A stretch of 35,340 nt of DNA from NCBI GenBank assembly GCA_951801995.1, contig CATOOY010000002.1, positions 1 through 35,340 on the forward strand, read 5' to 3'. Position 1 is the stretch's first letter. Every line of letters begins with the position of its first letter. Positions 1-7,399 of the stretch are shown piece after piece. The notes below the pieces were generated by a model. That model was not told the origin of the DNA and ran no database searches. It saw only the letters and a program-made list of their open reading frames with translations. Source of the DNA: an uncultured Erysipelotrichaceae bacterium (GTDB taxonomy: Bacteria > Bacillota_I > Bacilli_A > RF39 > UBA660). The position numbers and the translations under genes are program-made.

Positions 1-111
1 TACAGGTGTCTTTTCTTCTTTCCTTACTTCTTTTTCTTTTTTTTCACATCCACATCCTGTTATAAGGATGCATGCTAGTAATGCGAATACTATTTTATTT
101 ATTTTTTTCAT
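1..111 (-). CDS. Lipoprotein, N-terminal part only (runs off the left edge)
   Basis: Thirty-seven codons are visible, starting at an ATG at 111-109 behind a good ribosome binding site (AAGGAGTT, about 116-123). The peptide begins with a short Lys-rich n-region and a hydrophobic core, and ends in the lipobox LITGC with Cys20 as the lipidation site. A strongly charged Lys/Glu linker follows, as is common just after lipidation. This is enough to call a secreted lipoprotein held on the outer face of the membrane. The functional domain lies outside the window, so no function can be given. Confidence 0.8.
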   Translation of the reverse strand, partial: MKKINKIVFALLACILITGCGCEKKEKEVRKEEKTPV

Positions 112-160
112 TTTTAACTCCTTTTTTATCATTTTTTTTAATTTTATTTAGTAGTAGGGG

Positions 161-191
161 GCAAACGATATATACAATATATAACGTTTGC
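161..191. promoter_or_regulatory. 31-bp near-perfect palindrome upstream of the lipoprotein gene
   Basis: The outer arms GCAAACG (161-167) and CGTTTGC (185-191) pair exactly. The inner arms are nearly complementary alternating AT, with one mismatch. The site lies about 50 bp upstream of the lipoprotein start and is not followed by a T run on either strand, so it looks more like an operator than a terminator. The rest of 112-367 is AT-rich with no gene that I can support. Confidence 0.4.
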
Positions 192-367
192 AAAAATACC
201 TTGGATATTTGTTATTTTTTCTTATATTAGGTGACTGTGTTCTAGTTGATTCTTACCGAAATATGCATTTTAGTGTTAAATACTACAGACTCATTTGAAT
301 AATAACTTCAATTAATATATTTCCCGTTCCCAAAGTACCCTACAATTTATATACCAAGTGCTAGCAT

Positions 368-2161
368 TTAATTTTTAGCCACTGTTACAGTATAGGTTGT
401 ACTAGCTGCATTATAATTTTCTGTTGCTGCACTCCTTACTGTTATCGTTGATGTAACATCTCTAATAATGTTAGCTCCAGTTGATTTTACAATAAGTGCA
501 TTGTATGGAACGGATGGATCAATTGGACCTGTTATGGAACATGTCACATATTGATATTTTTCTGATGAGCAGCTTAAATTTCCACCTTGATGCTTAATTA
601 TTGAAATTGCTTTCTCCTCTTTGTTATTTGCTATTATTCCACTTGTTTCCGACAATAATACCACTCCATCTGCTTTACTTATTTCTATTGTTCTACTTCC
701 TGTTACACTGTTATATCCTGCTCTTGTTACTTGATAGTACACTGTATAGGTTCCTGCATTTGTATAAGTTGGCGAACTTGTTAAATTATAAGTTCCTGAT
801 GTAGTTCCATATTTAATCGTAGCCCCACTACTTGTTACTGTTATTCCATGCGCATTTCCATCATAGGTTCCTGTATATCCATTCGCTGTTACACTTAGGA
901 TTCCTTTTTCAGTAGTTGCTCTTACACTTTTCTCTGTTACTAGTCCTGAATCTGTTGTTACTTTTATTCCCATTTCATGTTCTGATTCAAACTCTAGATT
1001 TTCAAAGGTATAGGTACTTGTCCCTTTTTTATAAGCTCCACCATCTATACTATATTCATATTCTTTTATTCTTCCGAATTTTCCCGCTTCTGCTTCTACT
1101 TTTACTGTTATCATTGTACTTGTTGTTTTTATATCTACATTCTTTATTTCTGCTTTTGTCTGATCAGTACTTGATAAGTCATTTCCATCGAAGGCACCCT
1201 CTCCAATATTGGTTTCATCTGGCACTTCTACCTTCGTAAGTTGATTATTTTTAAAGGCATTTTCTCCTATATCTGTTACTGTACTTGGTATTTTTACATT
1301 TGTAAGTTGATTCCCTTCAAAGGCACTATTTCCTATACTTATAATTCCTTCTGGTATTGTTACATGCGTAATTCCTTTATCTTTAAAGACATTATCTCCT
1401 ATTTTCTTTATCTCTACTCCATTTATCTCTTTTGGGATTGATATTATCTTATCTTCACATACATATCCTGTTATTTCACTTGGATCATCTGGATTCACAG
1501 TAAAGCAAGATTCTTTCGTATTTGTTTCTATTTCAATAGGCCCTTTATTATTATCAAAGGCTCCTTCTCCTATATTTTCTACACTATCTGGTATTTTTAC
1601 ATTTGTTAAATCATTTCCAGCAAAGGCCCCTGAGCCTATATTTTTTACCCCCTCTTCTATCTCTACTTCCGTTAGCTGGTTATCTTTAAAGGCGTTATCT
1701 CCTATCGTCTCTACACTTCCTGGAATGGTTACATTTGTAAGCTGATTCCCTTCAAAAGCACCATTCCCTATATGTTTTACACCATCTCCTATTATTACCT
1801 CTGTTAGTTGATTGTTTTTAAAAGCGTTATCTCCTATGGTTTCCACACTTCCCGGAATTACTACACTTGTTAGATGATTTCCTTCAAAGGCACTATTACC
1901 TATACTTATAATCCCTTCTGGAATAATAACTTCCGTAAGTCCTTTGTCTTTAAAGGCATTATCCTCTATTTTCTTTATTTCTACTCCATTTATCTCGCTT
2001 GGTATCGTTACTATTTTACTATCACAAGTATATCCTATTATCTCACTTGGGTCATTTTCATTTACTATAAAACATGATTTTGGGGTTTCTGGTTTTGTTT
2101 CATCTGTACAATCACCTATACTATAGTCTGTTATATTTATTTTTTCTTGGTCGCACACCAT
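368..2161 (-). CDS. BspA-type leucine-rich repeat surface protein, main part of a frameshifted gene
   Basis: This open frame of 597 residues carries two blocks of LRR_5 (BspA/TpLRR) repeats of about 23 residues, with the pattern LTxVxIPxxVxxIGxxAFxxN, at roughly residues 74-205 and 262-330. Each block is preceded by the same cap module, with SCFxVNxxDPSEIxGY at about 29-44 and 218-233 and NGVEIKKI at 59-66 and 248-255, so the block is internally duplicated. Beyond lies an FN3-like region (about 335-418), an MBG-like beta domain (about 421-496, with YDGNAHGI and YTNAGTYTVYYQV) and a last beta domain to residue 597. There is no signal peptide, LPXTG motif or membrane segment in this frame. The export signal sits in the overlapping upstream frame (2137-2503), so the apparent ATG at 2161 is probably internal and the gene is broken by a one-base indel near 2144-2149. 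Similar proteins mediate adhesion, but a specific role cannot be assigned. Confidence 0.75.
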   Translation of the reverse strand: MVCDQEKINITDYSIGDCTDETKPETPKSCFIVNENDPSEIIGYTCDSKIVTIPSEINGVEIKKIEDNAFKDKGLTEVIIPEGIISIGNSAFEGNHLTSVVIPGSVETIGDNAFKNNQLTEVIIGDGVKHIGNGAFEGNQLTNVTIPGSVETIGDNAFKDNQLTEVEIEEGVKNIGSGAFAGNDLTNVKIPDSVENIGEGAFDNNKGPIEIETNTKESCFTVNPDDPSEITGYVCEDKIISIPKEINGVEIKKIGDNVFKDKGITHVTIPEGIISIGNSAFEGNQLTNVKIPSTVTDIGENAFKNNQLTKVEVPDETNIGEGAFDGNDLSSTDQTKAEIKNVDIKTTSTMITVKVEAEAGKFGRIKEYEYSIDGGAYKKGTSTYTFENLEFESEHEMGIKVTTDSGLVTEKSVRATTEKGILSVTANGYTGTYDGNAHGITVTSSGATIKYGTTSGTYNLTSSPTYTNAGTYTVYYQVTRAGYNSVTGSRTIEISKADGVVLLSETSGIIANNKEEKAISIIKHQGGNLSCSSEKYQYVTCSITGPIDPSVPYNALIVKSTGANIIRDVTSTITVRSAATENYNAASTTYTVTVAKN

Positions 2162-2503
2162 TTATTATTAGATATAGCTAAAGCAACTTTTCCATCTTCA
2201 TATAATACAGCACTTCCACTTTGTGGTTTTTTCCCTGATAATTTTAATCTTTTATCTCCTGGAAAAGTAAAGGTTTCCTCCTTTACTCCTTTATCTAAAG
2301 ATGCATTTGCGTAATATATTCTTGCTGCATCCACCACCCCATATGCAGTATCTTCAAAAGCACCCTTCTCTGCTTTTTCTATTACATTTAATATAATAGG
2401 AATACTTATTAGCGCTATTATAGCTAGTACCACTATAACAGCTAAAAGTTCTATTAGGGTAAATCCTTTACTTAATTTGCCCCCTTTTACTATTTGTTAA
2501 CAT
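2137..2503 (-). pseudogene. Prepilin-like N-terminal part of the same LRR protein, cut off by two frameshifts
   Basis: The frame read from about 2491 to 2137 encodes a type IV prepilin leader: KGFTLIELLAVIVVLAIIAL with the Gly/Phe cleavage site and Glu5, then a long hydrophobic helix and a small pilin-like head ending in NNKWCATKKK. No ATG, GTG or TTG lies in frame before the cleavage site. The only start with a promoter and RBS-like context is ATG 2503-2501, which reads MLTNSK and then stops after 11 codons. Removing one base in the A4G5 run (2480-2488) joins it to the prepilin frame. At the other end the frame stops at 2137. Changing one base in the A6 run (2144-2149) would join it to the LRR frame. 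The intact ancestor would therefore have been one prepilin-leader/LRR protein of about 700 residues. Confidence 0.7.
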
Positions 2504-2532
2504 ATTACTACCTACTTTCTTAATCTATATTT

Positions 2533-2562
2533 AGAATACCACAAATAAAATACCTATGTAAA
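2533..2562 (-). promoter_or_regulatory. Sigma-A-type promoter of the prepilin-LRR gene
   Basis: The -35 is TTTACA (2557-2562) and the -10 is TATTCT (2533-2538), with an 18-bp spacer and an upstream TGG that makes an extended -10. It lies about 30 bp upstream of ATG 2503, so the broken gene still has its promoter. Confidence 0.5.
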
Positions 2563-2589
2563 CATTTATCAACTGTAAATTTTTGTTTA

Positions 2590-2748
2590 TTATAAAATCT
2601 TTCTTGAGTATTCATCTATCACTGTTATTTGATAGTATTTTTTATCTTGTATATCAAAAAGTAAACACTCTCTAAGTACATACTTTATATCTACTCATAC
2701 TTTATCTTCTGGATACTGCCCTCTCATTTCTTCTGTTATAATTTCCAT
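2590..2748 (-). pseudogene. Remnant of a DDE (rve-type, IS481/IS3-like) transposase
   Basis: Reading the minus strand gives GQYPEDKV, a TGA stop, then VDIKYV..ECLLFD and KKYYQITVIDEYSRK before a TAA. I recognise this as the start of an integrase core: the first catalytic Asp in the Q[VI]D[VI]K context, followed by the IDEYSR strand. Only about 50 codons remain, with one in-frame stop, and neither the second Asp nor the Glu is present. No terminal inverted repeats were found. It is a decayed insertion element, consistent with the accessory character of 1-3000. Confidence 0.6.
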
Positions 2749-2975
2749 AAATACCACTCTTTTATATAATTTTTCTCTTTCAAGTCAATTATATCAGACA
2801 GTATCTTTTTTTATTTTATTTTTGTGATATATGTATTATATCTCTACAAAGTAAAATATTAATTATACTCGATAATACAAAAACATGTTTATCGTAGAAT
2901 ATTAGCTACATATAAGTAAAGCACTTTTTTCCCTTCTATGAAAAAATTATTTCTGTTTCCTAAATATCCTTTTAT
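2749..2975. other. Intergenic AT-rich stretch without a supportable gene
   Basis: Between the transposase remnant and the terminator of the Spo0A-like gene I see only short open frames. A weak inverted repeat on the minus strand (CGATAA ... TTATCG, about 2868-2897) is the only structure. It may be further debris of the same insertion element. Confidence 0.35.
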
Positions 2976-3016
2976 AAAAAAAAGACTTTTTCCAAAATTT
3001 CTTTTGTCAAAAGTCT
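2976..3016 (-). terminator. Rho-independent terminator of the Spo0A-like gene
   Basis: On the minus strand AGACTTTT (3016-3009) pairs with AAAAGTCT (2990-2983) across a loop and is followed by a run of about eight T. A second hairpin, AAACAGTT/AACTGTTT, overlaps the stop codon at 3019-3039. Confidence 0.7.
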
Positions 3017-3026
3017 GAAACAGTTA

Positions 3027-3701
3027 TCATAACTGTTTTACTTTATACTGTTGTTTTTCAGATTTTTTCTTTACTTCAGAAGCAATAATCATAACCACTG
3101 CTGTAGCAGTTAATTTTACACCTTTTCCAAAATAAGCCTCTAATATATCAGGAGAACAATAACATTTCATTTTTCCTGTAGCATAACGTATACTTCTTTC
3201 TACAGCCTTCCAACCAACACCATATTTTGTAGCAAGAGCAGGATAAATATCTTTTGTTATCCTAAAATCCATCATGTCACAGTCATTTAATAACATACAA
3301 ATAGCATCAACCAAAATATAATAACCACGACCAAATTTAGGAACGCAAAGCCCTCGAAGCTCTAACTCTACTAACTCTTCTAAAGAAGAACTAGAGTCAG
3401 TAGAATATTCTATAGCAGTTTGCTCTTGTTTTATATTACTTTCATGATTAAATTCTGATGATTTTGGTATAGAAGAAGCAGAAGTAGAGGAAACATTACA
3501 TTTATGCAAATAAAGCTCTTCCCTATACATTCTAAGTTCTTCAATTACTTCTAAAGTTTGACTATTTTGTTTCTGTATAATATTTAAAAATTGAGAATTT
3601 TGTTCTATTAGTTTTTGCAGCTGCACTTGTAGCAACATATTATTATTTCTCTCCTGAATGAGTTGTCCTATTAAAACATCAGTTTCTACTTCATTATCCA
3701 T
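3027..3701 (-). CDS. Receiver-less Spo0A-like DNA-binding protein with N-terminal coiled coil
   Basis: This protein of 224 residues has two parts. Residues 5-66 form a Gln/Asn/Glu-rich amphipathic helix with the look of a coiled coil, followed by a Ser-rich linker (71-106). Residues 108-212 match the Spo0A C-terminal effector domain: VPKFGRGYYILVDAI (120-134) corresponds to the GVPAHIKGYxYLREAI helix, and ITKDIYPALATKYGVGWKAV then VERSIR (148-172) corresponds to the ITKxLYPxIAKKFxTT...VERAIR helix-turn-helix. The phosphoacceptor receiver domain of Spo0A is absent, so activity is unlikely to be set by phosphorylation of this protein. The coiled coil suggests dimerisation instead. It starts 59 bp after rpoC with a strong RBS (AGGGGGA) and ends at its own terminator, so it may be cotranscribed with rpoBC. 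Target genes are unknown. Confidence 0.75.
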   Translation of the reverse strand: MDNEVETDVLIGQLIQERNNNMLLQVQLQKLIEQNSQFLNIIQKQNSQTLEVIEELRMYREELYLHKCNVSSTSASSIPKSSEFNHESNIKQEQTAIEYSTDSSSSLEELVELELRGLCVPKFGRGYYILVDAICMLLNDCDMMDFRITKDIYPALATKYGVGWKAVERSIRYATGKMKCYCSPDILEAYFGKGVKLTATAVVMIIASEVKKKSEKQQYKVKQL

Positions 3702-3718
3702 ATTTTCCCCCTAAAATT

Positions 3719-3761
3719 ATTTCTTAATATTAAGAAATGGGGACTTTAAAAATTAAAGTCC
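3719..3761 (-). promoter_or_regulatory. Two back-to-back inverted repeats between rpoC and the Spo0A-like gene
   Basis: Directly after the rpoC stop is a hairpin with a 9-bp stem (GGACTTTAA at 3741-3749 with TTAAAGTCC at 3753-3761). It is followed by a perfect 20-bp palindrome, ATTTCTTAATATTAAGAAAT (3719-3738), just upstream of the next RBS. Neither is followed by a proper T tract. They could be an RNA processing or stabilising structure, or a DNA operator. Confidence 0.55.
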
Positions 3762-6700
3762 TAATCCATTAGTTCATTTTCTAAAGCTTCAAGTGGCTCT
3801 TCATCAATTAATTTATTTTCTAAATCATAATTTGTTTCCAAATACCTACGACTACCTGTTCCAGCAGGAATAAGTTTACCTATAATTACATTTTCCTTAA
3901 GACCATTTAAATGATCCACTTTACCATGTATAGCAGCATCTGTAAGAATTCTTGTTGTCTCTTGAAAAGATGCAGCAGATAAGAAAGAATCTGTCTCTAA
4001 AGATGCCTTTGTAATACCTAAAATAACAGGTCTTCCTGTAGCAGGTCTCTTTCCCTTCAAAATAAGTTCTTTATTAATATCTGTAAAATCTAACATATTT
4101 ACCATAGTACCTGGAAGTAAATAAGAATCTCCACTATTCACAATTTTTATTTTTGAAATCATACGTTTTACAATAATTTCAACGTGTTTATCAGAAATAT
4201 CAACACCTTGTGAACGATATACTTTTTGGATTTCTAATAAGATATATTGTTGTACTGTAATAGGATCAGTAATAGCAAGAAGCTCTTTTGGTGAAATAGC
4301 ACCATGTGTAAGCATTTGACCTGCAATAACTTCGTCTCCTTTTTCTACAGCTAATTTAGCACCATAATTAGAAACATGCTCCCTTGTTTCTGCTTCATTC
4401 TTAACAGTAATGATAATCTTACCAGAATCCTCTACAATATCAATAACTTTTCCTGTAATTTCTGAAATAGTTGCTTTTCCTTTTGGATTACGTGCTTCAA
4501 ATAAATCTTGTACACGTGGTAAACCTTGTGTAATATCATCTCCACCTGCAACACCACCTGTATTAAAGTTACGCATTGTAAGTTGAGTACCAGGTTCTCC
4601 AATAGATTGAGCAGCCATAATTCCAACAGCTTCTCCAAGTTCTACAATTTGACCAGTAGCTAAGTTACGCCCATAGCAATGTCTACACACACCCTGATGT
4701 GTTTTACAAGTAAGTACAGTACGAATTGGCACCTTTGTAATACCTGCTTTAATAATCTTTTCTGCAAGTACTTCAGTAATATAAGTATTTCTTTCTGCAA
4801 GTACCTCTTTTGTTTCAGGATGAATAATTTTCTTATTTGTATATCTTCCAATAATACGATCTTCCAAAGATTCTATTTCTGTTCCATCTTTTGGATTAAT
4901 AAATGCTTCTACAACAACACCTTGTTCTGTTCCACAATCTTCTTCTTTAATAATAATATCTTGCGCAACATCAACAAGTCTTCTTGTCAAATAACCAGCT
5001 TCTGCTGTACGAAGAGCTGTATCAACAGCACCTTTACGAGAACCATGGGTAGATAAAAAGAATTCAGAAATGGAAATACCTTCACTAAAGTTAGACACAA
5101 CAGGAATTTCCACTTGTCCCCCCGATGGCTTCGCAAAAAGTCCACGCATACCAGCTAATTGTGTATAAGAAGCTAAATCACCACGAGCTTTGGAATGAAT
5201 CATCATCGAAATTGGATTTTCAGAATCCTTTTTCAGAATTTGTTCAAGTTCACTTGAAACCTTATCCTTTGTTTCTTGCCAAATAGAAATAACAGTCATA
5301 TATCTTTCATTATCTGTAATTAAACCTCTTTTATATTGTTTATTTACCATATCTACTTTAGCTTGACTCTCTTTTAAAAGTTCTTTTTTATCTTCACTTT
5401 CTTTAATATCTGTAATAGAAATAGAAATACCAGATAAAGTAGAATACTTAAATCCTAAATCCTTTAACTTATCAAGCATAACAGAAGTTTCTGTTGTTTG
5501 ATATCTTTTATAAATTTGTGCAATGATTTTACGAAGTACATTTTTATGAAATGGCTCAACAATTGGCATTTCTGAAATAGCCTTCTTTAAATCTGTTCCA
5601 CGATCTAAGAAATATTTGGCAGGTGTAATTTTTTCAATATTTTCAGTAGTTCCATCATTGATATATTGAAATGAATCTAAGAAAATTTCATTAAATAAAA
5701 TTTTTCCTGGAGTTGTTACTAAATATTTATCCATATATTTATCTGGGAAAATCTTATATTTAAAACTATTCACTGGAATAGCAATACGAGTATGTAAAGT
5801 AATTTCTTTTCTCTCATATGCCATTAAAGCTTCATTTGTATTTTTAAAAGCTCTACCTTCCCCAGGAAGACCTGCTTTTTCAATACTGATATAAAAGTTA
5901 CCCAAAACCATATCTTGTCCTGGTGTAACAATAGGTTTACCATCTGATGGTTTTAAAATGTTATTAGCACCTAACATGAGAATACGTGCTTCTGCTTGTG
6001 CTTCTTCAGTAATAGGAACATGCACTGCCATTTGATCCCCATCAAAGTCAGCATTAAATGCTGCACAAACAAGTGGATGAAGTCTAATAGCTCTACCATC
6101 TATTAATTTTGGTTCAAATGCTTGAATACCAAGTCTATGAAGTGTCGGAGCACGGTTTAACATAACAGGATGTTCTTTAATTTTTTCTTCTACAACATCC
6201 CATACTCTTTCATCTTGATTCTCAATCATCTTTTTAGCAGCTTTAATATTAGAAGCAATTTCTTTTGAAACAAGCCCATTAATAACATGTGGTTTAAAAA
6301 GTTCTAAAGCCATCTCTTTTGGAATACCACATTCATACATCTTAAGACTTGGTCCAACAACGATAACAGAACGTCCAGAATAGTCAACACGTTTACCAAG
6401 TAAGTTTTGACGGAAACGACCTTGTTTTCCCTTAAGCATACTAGATAAAGACTTAAGTGGTCTATTTCCAGCACCTGTTATATTACGTCCTCTTCTACCA
6501 TTATCAAATAAAGCATCCACAGCTTCTTGAAGCATACGTTTTTCATTTTGGATAATAATAGAAGGAGCTCCTAATTCCATCAATTTTTTAAGACGATTAT
6601 TACGATTGATTACTCTTCTATATAAGTCATTTAAATCAGATGTAGCAAATCTTCCACCATCTAACTGAATCATAGGACGAAGTTCAGGTGGAATAACAGG

Positions 6701-7399
6701 AAGTGCATCCAATATCATCCACTCTGGTTTATTTCCAGATTCCAAAAATGCATTTAGTACATCAAGTCTCTTAATAAGACGAACACGCTTTTGACTTGTT
6801 GTATCTTTAATTTCTTCTATTTCAGCTTTAATATCTTCTACTTCCTTAGCAATATCTACCTCTGAAAGTAGCTCTTTTATCGCTTCTGCACCCATTCCTA
6901 CTCGAAAAGTATTTCCGTATTTTTCAAAATAAGTTCTATATTCTTTATCACTAATTGTTTGTTTTTTCTCAAGAGGAGCAGCACCAGGATCTAAAACAAC
7001 ATAAGATACGAAGTATAAAACTTCCTCTAGTTCTCTTGGAGACATATCAAGAGTAAGTCCCATACGAGAAGGAATCCCCTTGAAAAACCAAATATGAGAA
7101 ACAGGAGTAGCAAGTTCAATATGTCCCATACGTTCACGTCTAACTTTAGAACGTGTAACTTCTACCCCACAACGATCACAAACAATATTTTTATAACGAA
7201 GTCTTTTATATTTTCCACAAGCACATTCAAAATCTTTCGTAGGTCCAAATATTTTTTCACAGAAAAGTCCATCACGCTCAGGACGAAGCGTACGGTAATT
7301 AATAGTTTCTGCTTTTTTTACTTCTCCATAAGACCATTTACGAATAGTAGAGGGAGAAGCTATCGCAATTCTAATACCTTCAAAATCGTTTACTTTCAT
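3761..7399 (-). CDS. rpoC: DNA-directed RNA polymerase subunit beta'
   Basis: The 1212-residue beta' subunit forms, with beta, the catalytic cleft of RNA polymerase. The N-terminal zinc ribbon has Cys59, Cys61, Cys74 and Cys77. The active-site loop NADFDGDQM is at 449-457, with its three Mg-binding Asp residues at 451, 453 and 455. The second zinc site is Cys822, Cys898, Cys905 and Cys908 (TCKTHQGVCRHCYG). The length is close to that of Bacillus RpoC (about 1200) and there is no large lineage insert. Start and stop overlap the rpoB end as TAATG, which indicates translational coupling. The C-terminus is very acidic. There is nothing unusual in the catalytic residues. Confidence 0.98.
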   Translation of the reverse strand: MKVNDFEGIRIAIASPSTIRKWSYGEVKKAETINYRTLRPERDGLFCEKIFGPTKDFECACGKYKRLRYKNIVCDRCGVEVTRSKVRRERMGHIELATPVSHIWFFKGIPSRMGLTLDMSPRELEEVLYFVSYVVLDPGAAPLEKKQTISDKEYRTYFEKYGNTFRVGMGAEAIKELLSEVDIAKEVEDIKAEIEEIKDTTSQKRVRLIKRLDVLNAFLESGNKPEWMILDALPVIPPELRPMIQLDGGRFATSDLNDLYRRVINRNNRLKKLMELGAPSIIIQNEKRMLQEAVDALFDNGRRGRNITGAGNRPLKSLSSMLKGKQGRFRQNLLGKRVDYSGRSVIVVGPSLKMYECGIPKEMALELFKPHVINGLVSKEIASNIKAAKKMIENQDERVWDVVEEKIKEHPVMLNRAPTLHRLGIQAFEPKLIDGRAIRLHPLVCAAFNADFDGDQMAVHVPITEEAQAEARILMLGANNILKPSDGKPIVTPGQDMVLGNFYISIEKAGLPGEGRAFKNTNEALMAYERKEITLHTRIAIPVNSFKYKIFPDKYMDKYLVTTPGKILFNEIFLDSFQYINDGTTENIEKITPAKYFLDRGTDLKKAISEMPIVEPFHKNVLRKIIAQIYKRYQTTETSVMLDKLKDLGFKYSTLSGISISITDIKESEDKKELLKESQAKVDMVNKQYKRGLITDNERYMTVISIWQETKDKVSSELEQILKKDSENPISMMIHSKARGDLASYTQLAGMRGLFAKPSGGQVEIPVVSNFSEGISISEFFLSTHGSRKGAVDTALRTAEAGYLTRRLVDVAQDIIIKEEDCGTEQGVVVEAFINPKDGTEIESLEDRIIGRYTNKKIIHPETKEVLAERNTYITEVLAEKIIKAGITKVPIRTVLTCKTHQGVCRHCYGRNLATGQIVELGEAVGIMAAQSIGEPGTQLTMRNFNTGGVAGGDDITQGLPRVQDLFEARNPKGKATISEITGKVIDIVEDSGKIIITVKNEAETREHVSNYGAKLAVEKGDEVIAGQMLTHGAISPKELLAITDPITVQQYILLEIQKVYRSQGVDISDKHVEIIVKRMISKIKIVNSGDSYLLPGTMVNMLDFTDINKELILKGKRPATGRPVILGITKASLETDSFLSAASFQETTRILTDAAIHGKVDHLNGLKENVIIGKLIPAGTGSRRYLETNYDLENKLIDEEPLEALENELMD

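Noticed and set aside
1200..2060. Regularly spaced repeats as a CRISPR array
   Set aside because: The periodicity of about 69 bp is the codon-level trace of 23-residue LRR repeats in an open frame, and the repeats are not exact.
2137..2161. Programmed ribosomal frameshifting joining the prepilin and LRR frames
   Set aside because: The site reads AAG AAA AAA TAA. The run is short, no X XXY YYZ heptamer is in the right register, and the same gene has a second break that no programmed event would explain. Not excluded, but less likely than mutation or slippage.
2690..2700. TGA read as tryptophan (genetic code 4) to save the transposase frame
   Set aside because: TGA ends intact genes here (ybxB and the Spo0A-like gene), and all Trp codons in the core genes that I checked are TGG.
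4679..5056. Plus-strand frames opposite rpoC, rpoB, polC and GH31
   Set aside because: They are Ser/Phe/Asn-rich shadows of the AT-rich coding strand, without RBS or family similarity.
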